The notes under the pieces are model-generated. The model saw nothing but the letters and a program-made list of their open reading frames with translations, did no database searches and had not been told where the DNA came from. A stretch of DNA of 41,005 bases from Deinococcus marmoris DSM 12784 (GTDB taxonomy: Bacteria; Deinococcota; Deinococci; Deinococcales; Deinococcaceae): positions 1 to 41,005 of the forward strand of contig NZ_JNIV01000039.1 of assembly GCF_000701405.1 (NCBI RefSeq), in the 5' to 3' direction. The first letter of the stretch is position 1; every line of letters begins with the position of its first letter. The position numbers and the translations under genes were made by a program. This document shows, in pieces, positions 34,448 through 41,005 of this stretch.

Positions 34448-35406
34448 GAGTTGGTCTTGTCGGTGGCGTGGAATCTTCCCGGATTCTGCTTGAAAAACTG
34501 GTGGAGCATAGCTTCCATATCGTCAGGGTCTACGCTTATGCACCCAGAAAGATTGAACTGACCAGCGGCTATGTTGATCTCTCGGAGTATTGCGAAACTC
34601 AAGGCGTCGCGTATCGGAAATTTCAGAAAATCAATGATCACGCTGACGGAATCACGGAAGATAAACTTGATGTGCTTTTTGTGGTGGGCCTGTCGCAGAT
34701 GGTTTCGCCCGAAATCACGGAAGCGCCTTCCCTGGGCTGCGTCGGGTTTCATCCAACGGCCTTGCCTCGTGGTAGGGGCCGTGCGCCTCTCGGTTGGCTC
34801 ACCGCAAAGCAGGAAGACGGCGCAGCAACGTTCTTTGAAATCTCCGAGATGGCTGACGCTGGCGGCATCTTTGTCCAGGAACCTTTCTCAGTTTCGGAAG
34901 ACGACAATGCCAAAACAGTTTATGACAAGCTGCTGGTCGCCATGAAAACCGCGCTTGATCGCTGGCTGCCGCAGCTCAAAACTGGTCAATGGAAGCCAGT
35001 AGTACAGGACGAGGCGGCGGCGACTGAATACGGTATTAGAAAGCCGGAGGATGGTTTAATTGGCTGGGAACGCCCCGCGAATCAGATTTACAGGCTTATT
35101 CAGGCCGCCGCCAACCCGCATCCGGGCGCGTTCACGTTTTTTGGACTGGACAGGTTGATTGTCCTAGCCGCGAGGCGTGAGCTGGAGCTGCCGATTACTG
35201 GCATTCCCGGCAGGGTCTTGAAGGTCAGAGGGGAAGAGCTTCTTCTACAGACTGGCAACGGCCTGCTCTGGCTCACTGAGTATGTGGGCAACAGCAAGAA
35301 GATCAGGGTAGGGGACCGTCTCGGCTATCTACCGGAATTGGAAATTTACAATATGAAACGAGAAATCTCAGATCTCCGGAAAATGATAGAGGCCCACCAT
35401 GACTAG
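34444..35406 (+). CDS. Formyltransferase-fold protein, probable sugar N-formyltransferase, catalytic Asn replaced
   Basis: 320 residues with a methionyl-tRNA-formyltransferase-like fold. The family uses N10-formyl-tetrahydrofolate to formylate an amine. The active-site loop reads CVGFHPTALPRGRGRAPLGW. His103 and a downstream Asp138 (MADAGG) match two of the three catalytic residues of Fmt, but the Asn that should stand two before the His is Gly101. A second, beta-barrel-like domain follows (about 190-300; GIRKPEDGLIGWERPANQIY is the typical C-terminal signature). It overlaps the sugar transferase upstream (ATGA) and the deacetylase downstream by 8 bases, so the three are coupled. In this setting the substrate is likely an amino sugar made by the deacetylase or by the aminotransferase at the end of the operon. 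A housekeeping Fmt is excluded by context and by the loop. Confidence 0.82.
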   Translation: MRVGLVGGVESSRILLEKLVEHSFHIVRVYAYAPRKIELTSGYVDLSEYCETQGVAYRKFQKINDHADGITEDKLDVLFVVGLSQMVSPEITEAPSLGCVGFHPTALPRGRGRAPLGWLTAKQEDGAATFFEISEMADAGGIFVQEPFSVSEDDNAKTVYDKLLVAMKTALDRWLPQLKTGQWKPVVQDEAAATEYGIRKPEDGLIGWERPANQIYRLIQAAANPHPGAFTFFGLDRLIVLAARRELELPITGIPGRVLKVRGEELLLQTGNGLLWLTEYVGNSKKIRVGDRLGYLPELEIYNMKREISDLRKMIEAHHD

Positions 35407-36076
35407 GGTTCTGGTTCTTGCGCCACATGCAGATGATGAAGTGCTGGGTTGCGGTGGCACGATGGCCCGGCACATCAGCCGAGGGGATCACGTTTCGGTT
35501 TGTGTGCTGACCAACGCATCTGTTGGTTCGCCTGAACTCTTTTCAGCCGAGCAAATCGTCTCCATCAGGGAAGAGGCAAAACAGGCCCATAAAGTTCTTG
35601 GAGTCTCGAAAACTGACTTCATGGAGTTGCCAGCGCCCCAGCTTGACCAGTACCCGCAATACAAGATTGCCCAGGTGATCGGCATGGTACTCCGGGAATC
35701 GGGGGCTGAGTTGCTCTATATCCCCCACCGAGGCGATTTGCATATGGACCACGGGGCCGCCTACAACGCTGCTCTGGTGGCAGCGAGGCCACTGGCCGGG
35801 CAGACTGTAAAGAAGATACTGGCCTACGAAACGCTCTCGGAAACGGAATGGGGCCACCCCACGCCGGACGCCGCGTTCATTCCCACGGTTTTTTCAACGT
35901 TCGGCAAAGCAGAGATGGATGCAAAACTTGCCGCAATGGCCTGCTTTGCGTCCCAGGTCAAGCCACCGCCTCATTCCAGATCACTGGAGGCCATTGAGAG
36001 CCTTGCCAAACTGCGTGGGGCCACAGTCAGCCACCATTTCGCGGAGGCGTTCATGCTTGTCAGGGAAATCGACTGA
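35399..36076 (+). CDS. PIG-L/LmbE-family N-deacetylase
   Basis: 225 residues. The zinc-binding motif is APHADDEVLGCGG (His10, Asp12, Asp13), and GDLHMDHGAAYNAAL gives the third metal His. Family members remove N-acetyl groups from GlcNAc-type sugars, lipid-linked sugars or chitobiose. The start lies 8 bases inside the formyltransferase gene, the closest coupling in the operon. A deacetylase plus formyltransferase would exchange an acetamido for a formamido group on one sugar of the polysaccharide. Whether it acts on the nucleotide sugar or on the lipid-linked sugar is unknown. No signal peptide is visible, so it should act in the cytoplasm. Confidence 0.88.
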   Translation: MTRVLVLAPHADDEVLGCGGTMARHISRGDHVSVCVLTNASVGSPELFSAEQIVSIREEAKQAHKVLGVSKTDFMELPAPQLDQYPQYKIAQVIGMVLRESGAELLYIPHRGDLHMDHGAAYNAALVAARPLAGQTVKKILAYETLSETEWGHPTPDAAFIPTVFSTFGKAEMDAKLAAMACFASQVKPPPHSRSLEAIESLAKLRGATVSHHFAEAFMLVREID

Positions 36077-36110
36077 TGCCCCCCATCAAGGGCTGCCCGA
36101 CAAACGAAGC

Positions 36111-36734
36111 ATGAGTGGCGTGCTGGTTGTGGGTGCGGGCGGACATGCCAAGGTGGTGATTGCCACCCTACGCGCGGCGGGAATGGACGTGGCCGGGGTG
36201 CTGGATGACCGCGCCGAGTCCTGGGGCGGATCGGTGCTGGGCTGCCCTGTGCTGGGCGGACTGGAACGCCTGGAGCAGTCAGCAGACCGAGCCGTCCTCG
36301 CCATCGGCAGCAACGCGGCGCGGCGCGATCTTGCCGCCCGGTTTCCAAATGCGACATGGGCCACGGCCATTCACCCGGCAGCTACCGTGCATGAAAGCGT
36401 GAAGCTGGGACCGGGGACGGTCATCTTCGCGGGCGCGGTGATCCAGCCGGATACGGTGCTGGGGCAACACGTTATCGTCAACACGGGCGCGACGGCAGAC
36501 CATGACTGTGTGCTGGAAGATTTCGTTCATGTAGCCCCCGGCGTTCATCTGGCGGGCGCGGTTCATCTGGAGGAAGGTGTTTTTTTAGGCGTCGGCTGTG
36601 CGGTCACTCCAGGTATAAGTGTGGGACGCTGGACGACAGTAGGCGCGGGCGGCGTGGTGGTTCGGCCACTGCCTGCCAACACTGTAGCGGTGGGTATCCC
36701 TGCCCGCCCAAAAGAGGAGAGAATAAAACCATGA
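36111..36734 (+). CDS. NeuD/PglD-type sugar O/N-acetyltransferase (left-handed beta helix)
   Basis: 207 residues. The N-terminal Rossmann-like part begins VLVVGAGGHAKVVIATL, typical for PglD/NeuD, and binds the UDP-sugar. From about residue 90 hexapeptide repeats build the beta helix (HPAATVHESVKLGPGTVIFA), with TGATADHDCVLEDFVHVAPG holding the catalytic His region, and GAGGVVVRPLPANTVAVGIPA closing the domain. In the bacillosamine path PglD acetylates the 4-amino group made by PglE from acetyl-CoA, and an aminotransferase lies directly downstream, overlapping by ATGA. I use the ATG at 36111, 34 bases after the deacetylase; the ribosome site is weak. Acceptor identity is inferred. Confidence 0.88.
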   Translation: MSGVLVVGAGGHAKVVIATLRAAGMDVAGVLDDRAESWGGSVLGCPVLGGLERLEQSADRAVLAIGSNAARRDLAARFPNATWATAIHPAATVHESVKLGPGTVIFAGAVIQPDTVLGQHVIVNTGATADHDCVLEDFVHVAPGVHLAGAVHLEEGVFLGVGCAVTPGISVGRWTTVGAGGVVVRPLPANTVAVGIPARPKEERIKP

Positions 36735-37936
36735 CCCATACCGTCCCCAAGCAACTGGACCGCACCCTGGCCCCCTGGCCCGTCTTTGAATCCGACGAGA
36801 TCGAGGCCGTCTCGGCAGTCATGCGCTCCGGCAAAGTCAACTACTGGACGGGCACCGAGGGCCGCGAGTTCGAGAAGGAATACGCCGCCGTGTTGGGTGT
36901 GCCCTATGCCATTGCCCTCCACAACGGCACGCAGGCGCTGGAGCTGGCGCTCTACGCCCTGGGTGTAGGCGCGGGCGACGAGGTCATCACCACACCGCGC
37001 ACCTTCATCGCCTCGGCCAGCGCCGCCGTGATGCGCGGGGCCGTGCCCGTGATGGCTGACATTGACCGGAACAGCGGTAACATCACTGCCGAGACCATCC
37101 GCGCCGTGCTGACCCCGCGCACACGGGCGATCATCGTGGTGCATCTGGCCGGTTGGCCCGCCGATCTGGCCCCGATCATGGAACTGGCCCGCGAACACAA
37201 CCTGTATGTCATCGAGGACTGCGCCCAAGCCCACGGCGCGAAGTACCACGGGCAACATGTGGGCACCATTGGGCACATGAGCTGCTTCTCGTTCTGCCAG
37301 GACAAGATCATGACCACTGGCGGCGAGGGCGGCCTGCTGGTGACCCATGACGAGAATCTATGGCGCAAAGCCTGGGCCTTCAAGGACCACGGCAAGAGCT
37401 ACGATGCCGTGTACAACAAGGAACACCCGCTGGGCTTCCGCTGGCTGCACGAGTCCTTTGGCACCAACTGGCGCATGCTGGAAGTGCAGGCCGCGATTGG
37501 ACGCCTGCAATTGCATAAGCTGCCGGGCTGGACACAGCAGCGGCAGCGCAATGCGGCAGTGCTGAGCGAGCGCCTGTCACGTCTGAGCGTCCTGCGGATT
37601 CCCGTGGTCCCCGAAGGTTCAGAACATGCCCAGTACAAGTTTTACGTCTATGTACAGGCTGAATATTTGCGCGCGGGTTGGGATCGAGACCGCATCATGG
37701 CGGAGGTGGTGGTGCGCGGCGCACCGTGCTACACGGGCACCTGCTCCGAAATCTACTTAGAAAGGGCATTCGTGGACGCTGGACTTGGACCGAAGGAACG
37801 TTTGCCGGTGGCGCAGGAGTTGGGCGAAACCTCGTTGATGTTCCTAGTTCACCCTACACTGAGCGAGGCCGACATGAATGCTGTTGCGGATGTAGTGGAA
37901 GAAGTGGTGCGGGAGGCCATGCGCCCTAACGCTTGA
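36731..37936 (+). CDS. DegT/DnrJ/EryC1/StrS-family sugar aminotransferase (PglE-like)
   Basis: 401 residues, PLP-dependent. It should convert a 4-keto-6-deoxy nucleotide sugar to the 4-amino sugar with glutamate as donor. The Schiff-base Lys is Lys192 in SFCQDKIMTTGGEGG, and Asp163 in IEDCAQAHGA holds the PLP ring nitrogen. NGTQALELAL and VITTPRTFIASASAAV are further family motifs. The start overlaps the acetyltransferase stop (ATGA) and a GAGGAG ribosome site is about 11 nt upstream. The only dehydratase in the window that could provide its substrate is CapE; a separate PglF-type enzyme may lie elsewhere. A PseC- or DesV-like role is also possible. It is the last gene of the operon and faces the LptF gene with a 39-base gap. 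Confidence 0.92.
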   Translation: MTHTVPKQLDRTLAPWPVFESDEIEAVSAVMRSGKVNYWTGTEGREFEKEYAAVLGVPYAIALHNGTQALELALYALGVGAGDEVITTPRTFIASASAAVMRGAVPVMADIDRNSGNITAETIRAVLTPRTRAIIVVHLAGWPADLAPIMELAREHNLYVIEDCAQAHGAKYHGQHVGTIGHMSCFSFCQDKIMTTGGEGGLLVTHDENLWRKAWAFKDHGKSYDAVYNKEHPLGFRWLHESFGTNWRMLEVQAAIGRLQLHKLPGWTQQRQRNAAVLSERLSRLSVLRIPVVPEGSEHAQYKFYVYVQAEYLRAGWDRDRIMAEVVVRGAPCYTGTCSEIYLERAFVDAGLGPKERLPVAQELGETSLMFLVHPTLSEADMNAVADVVEEVVREAMRPNA

Positions 37937-37939
37937 TTG

Positions 37940-37953
37940 CTGCGCTGGCGCAG
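37940..37953. other. Inverted repeat between convergent operon end and LptF gene
   Basis: CTGCGC-TG-GCGCAG, perfect 6-bp arms, immediately after the aminotransferase stop. There is no T-run on either side, so it is not a standard terminator, but it may slow or protect the 3' ends. Confidence 0.35.
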
Positions 37954-37975
37954 TAGCTCTACGGCACGATCTCTC

Positions 37976-39082
37976 TCACCGTCGCCCCGTCAGCCACAGC
38001 AGCGCGCCCCCGGCCACCACCGCGATCAGGTTCGGGGCGTAGGCGGCCACCACGCCGGGCACCGCCCCGTTCTCGCCCATCACCCGGAACACGCTCCAGG
38101 TGGCGTAGTACGCGAACGTCAGCAGCAGCGCCCAGACCAGCCCCAGGTCACGCCCGCTGCGGAAGCTGAACACCGCCAGACTGACCGCAAAAAAGGCCAG
38201 CGCCAGGGCGGCCAGCGGCTCGGCAAACTTGCGGTGTAGTGCCGTGAAGTCGGCGGGCGAACGGATGTTCTGCTGGCGGTACAACGCGGTCTTGGCCCAC
38301 AGCTCGCGCAGCGGCGTGTAGATGGCCTTCAGCTCGCCACCGCCCGCATCCAGATCGGCCTGCACGTCCTGCACGGGCAGGCTGCCCGTCTTGAAGGTCA
38401 GCACCGTCACGGGGCGCGCGTCCTGGTAAGTCACGCGGCGGCCATCGCGCAGTTCCAGCACGTTGCTGCCCGGCAGCAGGCGGCCACTGGCAGCGGTGAT
38501 GACCTCGCGGGGGGGCAGACCGTCCTGCATGGTCACGATCCGCAGGTCTTCTAATACTCCGCCAGGACCGATCTTACCTACGCTGATGGCCCGGTTCAGG
38601 GCGTCGCGTAGCACGATGCTCTGGCCATCTGTACCCGTGCCGTCCAGGCCAATCACGCGCGGGTTGTCGAAGACGATCTCCTGCTTGACCTTGCGCTCCT
38701 GCACCTTGGCGCGCGGCACCAGCCCCTCGCCCAGCGCAAAGGCCAGCACGGTCACCCCCAGGCCCAGCGCCAGCACCGGCCACAGCAGCCGGGTGGCCGG
38801 AATCCCGGCGGCCAGTGCGCCCTTCAGCTCCGAATCGCTGCTCAGGCGCGACAGGCCCAGCAGCGTGGCGAACATCAGCGCAATCGGCAGTGCGCGGGCG
38901 GCAGCCTCCGGCACGTTCAGCGCCAGCACCCGCGCCACCAGCACCGGATCGGCTCCTTTGGCCAGCAGCGGCGCAATCACCTCCTGCAAGGCCGCCAGCA
39001 CCAGCAGCACGATCACGGCGGCCAGCGCCCCCAGCAGCAGCGGCAGAATCTCGGACAGGACGTAGCGTTCAAAGAGTTTCAT
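37976..39082 (-). CDS. LptF/LptG-family permease (first of two)
   Basis: 368 residues. Three N-terminal membrane helices (ERYVLSEILPLLLGALAAV, then AARALPIALMFATLLGLSR and the following helix), a periplasmic beta-jellyroll-like middle (about 125-270) and three C-terminal helices (PLAALALAFFAVSLAVFSF, LVWALLLTFAYYATWSVF) give the YjgP/YjgQ layout. RLSSDSELKGALAAGI is the conserved cytoplasmic coupling helix that docks on the LptB ATPase. In Proteobacteria such pairs extract LPS for transport to the outer membrane. Deinococcus is not known to make classical LPS, so the cargo here is open. It lies 151 bases after its sister gene on the same strand. No good ribosome site is seen before the ATG. 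Confidence 0.9.
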   Translation of the reverse strand: MKLFERYVLSEILPLLLGALAAVIVLLVLAALQEVIAPLLAKGADPVLVARVLALNVPEAAARALPIALMFATLLGLSRLSSDSELKGALAAGIPATRLLWPVLALGLGVTVLAFALGEGLVPRAKVQERKVKQEIVFDNPRVIGLDGTGTDGQSIVLRDALNRAISVGKIGPGGVLEDLRIVTMQDGLPPREVITAASGRLLPGSNVLELRDGRRVTYQDARPVTVLTFKTGSLPVQDVQADLDAGGGELKAIYTPLRELWAKTALYRQQNIRSPADFTALHRKFAEPLAALALAFFAVSLAVFSFRSGRDLGLVWALLLTFAYYATWSVFRVMGENGAVPGVVAAYAPNLIAVVAGGALLWLTGRR

Positions 39083-39107
39083 GGCTGGCCCTGGCTCTTC
39101 GGGCGTC

Positions 39108-39143
39108 TAAGGGTCAAAGGGTATGAGGGTCTGAGGGCGAGGG
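39108..39143. repeat. 8-bp tandem microrepeat between the two permease genes
   Basis: Four units with period 8 (TAAGGGTC, AAAGGGTA, TGAGGGTC, TGAGGGCG) and a partial fifth. They lie 26-60 bases upstream of the 37976-39082 gene; on its sense strand they read as a C-rich leader. They may be a slippage-prone spacer. Confidence 0.6.
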
Positions 39144-39233
39144 ATTGGAACGTAAGGTTCTGGGGTTGTCCAACCCGGCCTCCCGCTGGAAGATGCAGCG
39201 ATCTACTCAGTGCGCCTATCATCGCAACTCCCA

Positions 39234-40280
39234 TCAGCGGAGTCTCCAGGCCAGCCCGCCCGCCAGCAGCAGAAAGGCGAGATTGGGAATCCAGGCGGCC
39301 AGTGTGGGGTTCAGTGCCCCGGCCCCGGCCAGCCCTGGCATGGTGGTCCACAGCACGTAGAAGCACACGATAAAGACCAGCACGGCGGCGAAGGCGGCGG
39401 CGCGGTTGCGAATCAGCAGGCCCAGCATCCCGGCAGCCAGGGCAAAGACGATGGGCGTGACGGGGTCTGCGATACGGGCGGCCAGTTGAAAGGTGTAGTC
39501 GCGCACGCCCTTGCGGCTCAGGGTATTGCCAGTCAGCGCGGCGCGCAACTCGGCGTTGCTGACCTGCTGGGCGGCAGGCGGCGGCGGGCGCAGGGCGTCG
39601 TTTTGCGGCACTACCACGTCGCCAGAGGACCGCTGCGGATTCTGGCCGGGGCGCGTGATCCACGGGTTGCTGAGGGTCCACGTCTGCTTGCCCGTGTCCC
39701 AGGTGCCGAACTGAGCCGTCAGGGTCTCGCCCCTGCGCTGGACCATCACGCCGTCGAGCTGGGCCACCTGACCGCCACCACTGTCACTGTTCACGCGGCC
39801 CGCGTAATACAGCGCCTCGGGCGGGGCGTAGGTGTACTTCTCCTGCTGGGGCGGCGGCGGGGCCATGTCATAGATGCTGTACCACGAGCGGTCCCAGTTC
39901 GCCAGCCCCGCCGGAACCAGGGTGCTCGCGTTGAAGTACGCCAGCACGCCCACCAGCGCAAACGGAATGGCCAGCGGCCACACCAGACTCAGCGGACGGA
40001 TGCCACTAGCCAGAATGGCTTTCAGCTCATTGTCGCGCTGCATCCGCGAGAAGGCCAGCAGGATCGAGAACGGCACCGCCAGCACCAGCGTCTTGTTCAG
40101 GTTCTGCGGCAGGATGGACAGAAAGGCCGCCACCGCCTTGATCACAGGCGGGTGGTAGATCAGCAGTTTGCCCACCGTGCTGCTCAGGGCGTCGGTCATC
40201 AGCAGGATCAGAAACAGCGCCACGCCTGCCAGATACCAGCGGGCGATCTCGCCGAGTACGGTTCGGGTCAGGATGGGCAC
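39234..40280 (-). CDS. LptF/LptG-family permease (second of two)
   Basis: 348 residues with the same layout as the neighbouring permease: N-terminal helices (ARWYLAGVALFLILLMTDAL, then LNKTLVLAVPFSILLAFSR), coupling segment MQRDNELKAILASGIRPLS, a periplasmic domain (about 125-255) with a Pro-rich insertion (MAPPPPQQEKYTYAPPEA), and C-terminal helices ending WIPNLAFLLLAGGLAWRLR. LptF and LptG work as a heterodimer on LptB2; the two genes here would form that pair, although which is F and which G cannot be settled. It begins at GTG, with TAGAAT 7 nt upstream and no ribosome site, which fits a leaderless mRNA. It is the first gene of a two-gene leftward operon. Confidence 0.9.
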   Translation of the reverse strand: MPILTRTVLGEIARWYLAGVALFLILLMTDALSSTVGKLLIYHPPVIKAVAAFLSILPQNLNKTLVLAVPFSILLAFSRMQRDNELKAILASGIRPLSLVWPLAIPFALVGVLAYFNASTLVPAGLANWDRSWYSIYDMAPPPPQQEKYTYAPPEALYYAGRVNSDSGGGQVAQLDGVMVQRRGETLTAQFGTWDTGKQTWTLSNPWITRPGQNPQRSSGDVVVPQNDALRPPPPAAQQVSNAELRAALTGNTLSRKGVRDYTFQLAARIADPVTPIVFALAAGMLGLLIRNRAAAFAAVLVFIVCFYVLWTTMPGLAGAGALNPTLAAWIPNLAFLLLAGGLAWRLR

Positions 40281-40287
40281 GGCCAGG

Positions 40288-40293
40288 ATTCTA
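40288..40293 (-). promoter_or_regulatory. -10 hexamer of the two-permease operon
   Basis: TAGAAT on the minus strand, 7 nt before the GTG at 40280, five of six bases matching TATAAT. No strong -35 at the right distance. Confidence 0.5.
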
Positions 40294-40371
40294 GCGACCC
40301 AGCATGAGGAAAAGGGGGCGGAAGGCGGGTTTTGCTGGGGTGATCTTGCTAGGGTTTAGTGGAGGGGAAGT

Positions 40372-40397
40372 TCAGTCTGATTCATACTGGAGACTGA
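40372..40397 (+). promoter_or_regulatory. Hairpin covering the ribosome site of the IS3 OrfA remnant
   Basis: TCAGTCT and AGACTGA, perfect 7-bp arms, 12-nt loop. The ribosome site GGAG overlaps the foot of the right arm, 6 nt before the ATG at 40399. Such structures limit transposase translation from read-through mRNA in known insertion sequences. Confidence 0.45.
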
Positions 40398-40398
40398 C

Positions 40399-40710
40399 AT
40401 GGCACATCGCACCATCCCCCACACCGCAGAATTTAAGCAGGAAGCCGTTCGACTCGTGATCAGCAGCGGGAAAAGCTGTGCCCAGATTGCCCGTGATCTC
40501 GGAATTGCCCCGCACTTGGTCGTTCGCTGGAAAAAACTGCATGACCAGCACACCGCCGCAGGACGCCCCGTGAACACGGGGCGTGGGGTCGCAGCACTCT
40601 CAGAGCAGGAAGCCCGAACCAAACAACTGGAGCGAGAACTCGAAATCACCCGTTAGGAGCGGGATATTTTAAAAAAACTACGGTGGCAAAATCAGCTTGC
40701 TAGAATCTGA
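40399..40710 (+). pseudogene. IS3-family transposase OrfA, interrupted remnant
   Basis: The first 85 codons encode a helix-turn-helix OrfA of the IS3 family: IPHTAEFKQEAVRLVISSGK, then SCAQIARDLGIAPHLVVRWK, and a leucine-zipper-like end (LERELEITR). The frame then meets TAG at 40654-40656. Reading through gives ERDILKK, the residues that normally follow LEITRQ in this family, so the TAG most likely replaces a CAG Gln codon. After KK the family sequence is lost and TGA follows at 40708-40710. The A7 run at 40672-40678, where IS3 elements usually frameshift into OrfB, is retained, but no OrfB follows. A 5' ribosome site and hairpin are intact. I therefore call a decayed insertion sequence rather than a working gene. 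Confidence 0.8.
40701..40706 (+). promoter_or_regulatory. -10-like hexamer before the last ORF
   Basis: TAGAAT, 9 nt before the ATG at 40716. No -35 seen at 17 bp. Confidence 0.3.
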
Positions 40711-40715
40711 TCATT

Positions 40716-41005
40716 ATGGCCCGTCAATATCGCCGTCACGCACTAGACCGAGAAGAAGCGCTGCACCGATTGGCTCCGGTCTGCCCGATCTGTGGCGAGT
40801 TTGCCCCACTTGACTACCAGAACAGCCGTTCGCTCATCGGGATGCAGGAACAGGTGAGGTATGTCCTCAAAATCCGCCGCTGTCAACATGAAGTATGCCC
40901 GTGGTTCCGTAAGCCACTTCGTCCAGAAGCAGAAGGCCGTTTGGCGCTGCCGTACAGCGAGTATGGCTTCGACGTCCTGGCTTTCATCGGTCAGGAACGC
41001 TTCGC
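40716..41005 (+). CDS. Zinc-ribbon, transposase-like protein, 3' end beyond the window
   Basis: The frame is open from ATG 40716 to the last base (96 codons) with no stop. The protein begins MARQYRRHALDREEALHRL. A zinc ribbon follows: CPICG near residue 25, and RRCQHEVCPWF near 55-65, giving two Cys pairs. Then comes LALPYSEYGFDVLAFIGQER, which resembles the segment after the zinc ribbon in transposase-like proteins that rewire DNA ends, but I cannot name the family. It starts directly after the broken IS3 remnant, so a second mobile element may have landed on or replaced the 3' part of the IS3. Base use is lower in GC than the core genes. Confidence 0.6.
   Translation, partial: MARQYRRHALDREEALHRLAPVCPICGEFAPLDYQNSRSLIGMQEQVRYVLKIRRCQHEVCPWFRKPLRPEAEGRLALPYSEYGFDVLAFIGQERF

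Overview
The window looks like chromosomal DNA from Deinococcus or a close relative. Most genes are GC-rich. It has a GyrB of unusual sequence with a palindrome resembling the Deinococcus radiation/desiccation response motif (RDRM) next to its promoter. Several genes carry a -10-like hexamer only 7-9 nt before the start codon, as in leaderless Deinococcus mRNAs. Species is not claimed.

Region by region: (1) 1-5.8 kb: the end of a UDP-glucose 6-dehydrogenase, then, leftward, an MFS exporter, a lipoprotein with two DUF1080-like domains, and a GlcD/D-lactate dehydrogenase-type flavoprotein. (2) 6.0-8.9 kb: mutS (leftward), preceded by a strong terminator and a 56-codon small ORF. (3) 9.0-14.2 kb, rightward: pterin carbinolamine dehydratase coupled to a hot-dog thioesterase; then a BTAD/P-loop/TPR regulator followed by an exported subtilisin-like protease; the run ends at a strong terminator shared with gyrB. 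(4) 14.2-22.8 kb, leftward: gyrB with promoter and RDRM-like site, a very long RNase R with basic low-complexity tails, a glycine-zipper stress-type protein, and pyridoxal kinase. (5) 23.1-27.6 kb, rightward: three ion transporters (SulP, ArsB/NhaD, NhaP); the second has a candidate coupled leader peptide. (6) 27.9-37.9 kb, rightward: a ten-gene surface-polysaccharide operon. (7) 38.0-40.3 kb, leftward: two LptF/LptG-type permeases. (8) 40.4 kb to the end: an IS3 OrfA remnant and the start of a zinc-ribbon, transposase-like gene.

The polysaccharide operon is the functional centre. CapE, CapF and CapG match the three enzymes that turn UDP-GlcNAc into UDP-N-acetyl-L-fucosamine, and a WbuB-like transferase would use it. 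A PglC-like phosphoglycosyl transferase would load the first sugar onto the lipid carrier. Overlapping formyltransferase and PIG-L deacetylase genes, a NeuD/PglD-type acetyltransferase and a DegT aminotransferase suggest a second, N-acylated amino sugar. Some genes in this operon are clearly AT-richer than the rest, suggesting a mosaic origin.

The best candidates for something undescribed are the deacetylase/formyltransferase pair (the formyltransferase lacks the canonical catalytic Asn), the BTAD regulator/subtilase pair, the GyrB substitutions at the quinolone pocket, and the small ORF plus terminator ahead of mutS. All coordinates and motifs were read by eye; no database search was run.
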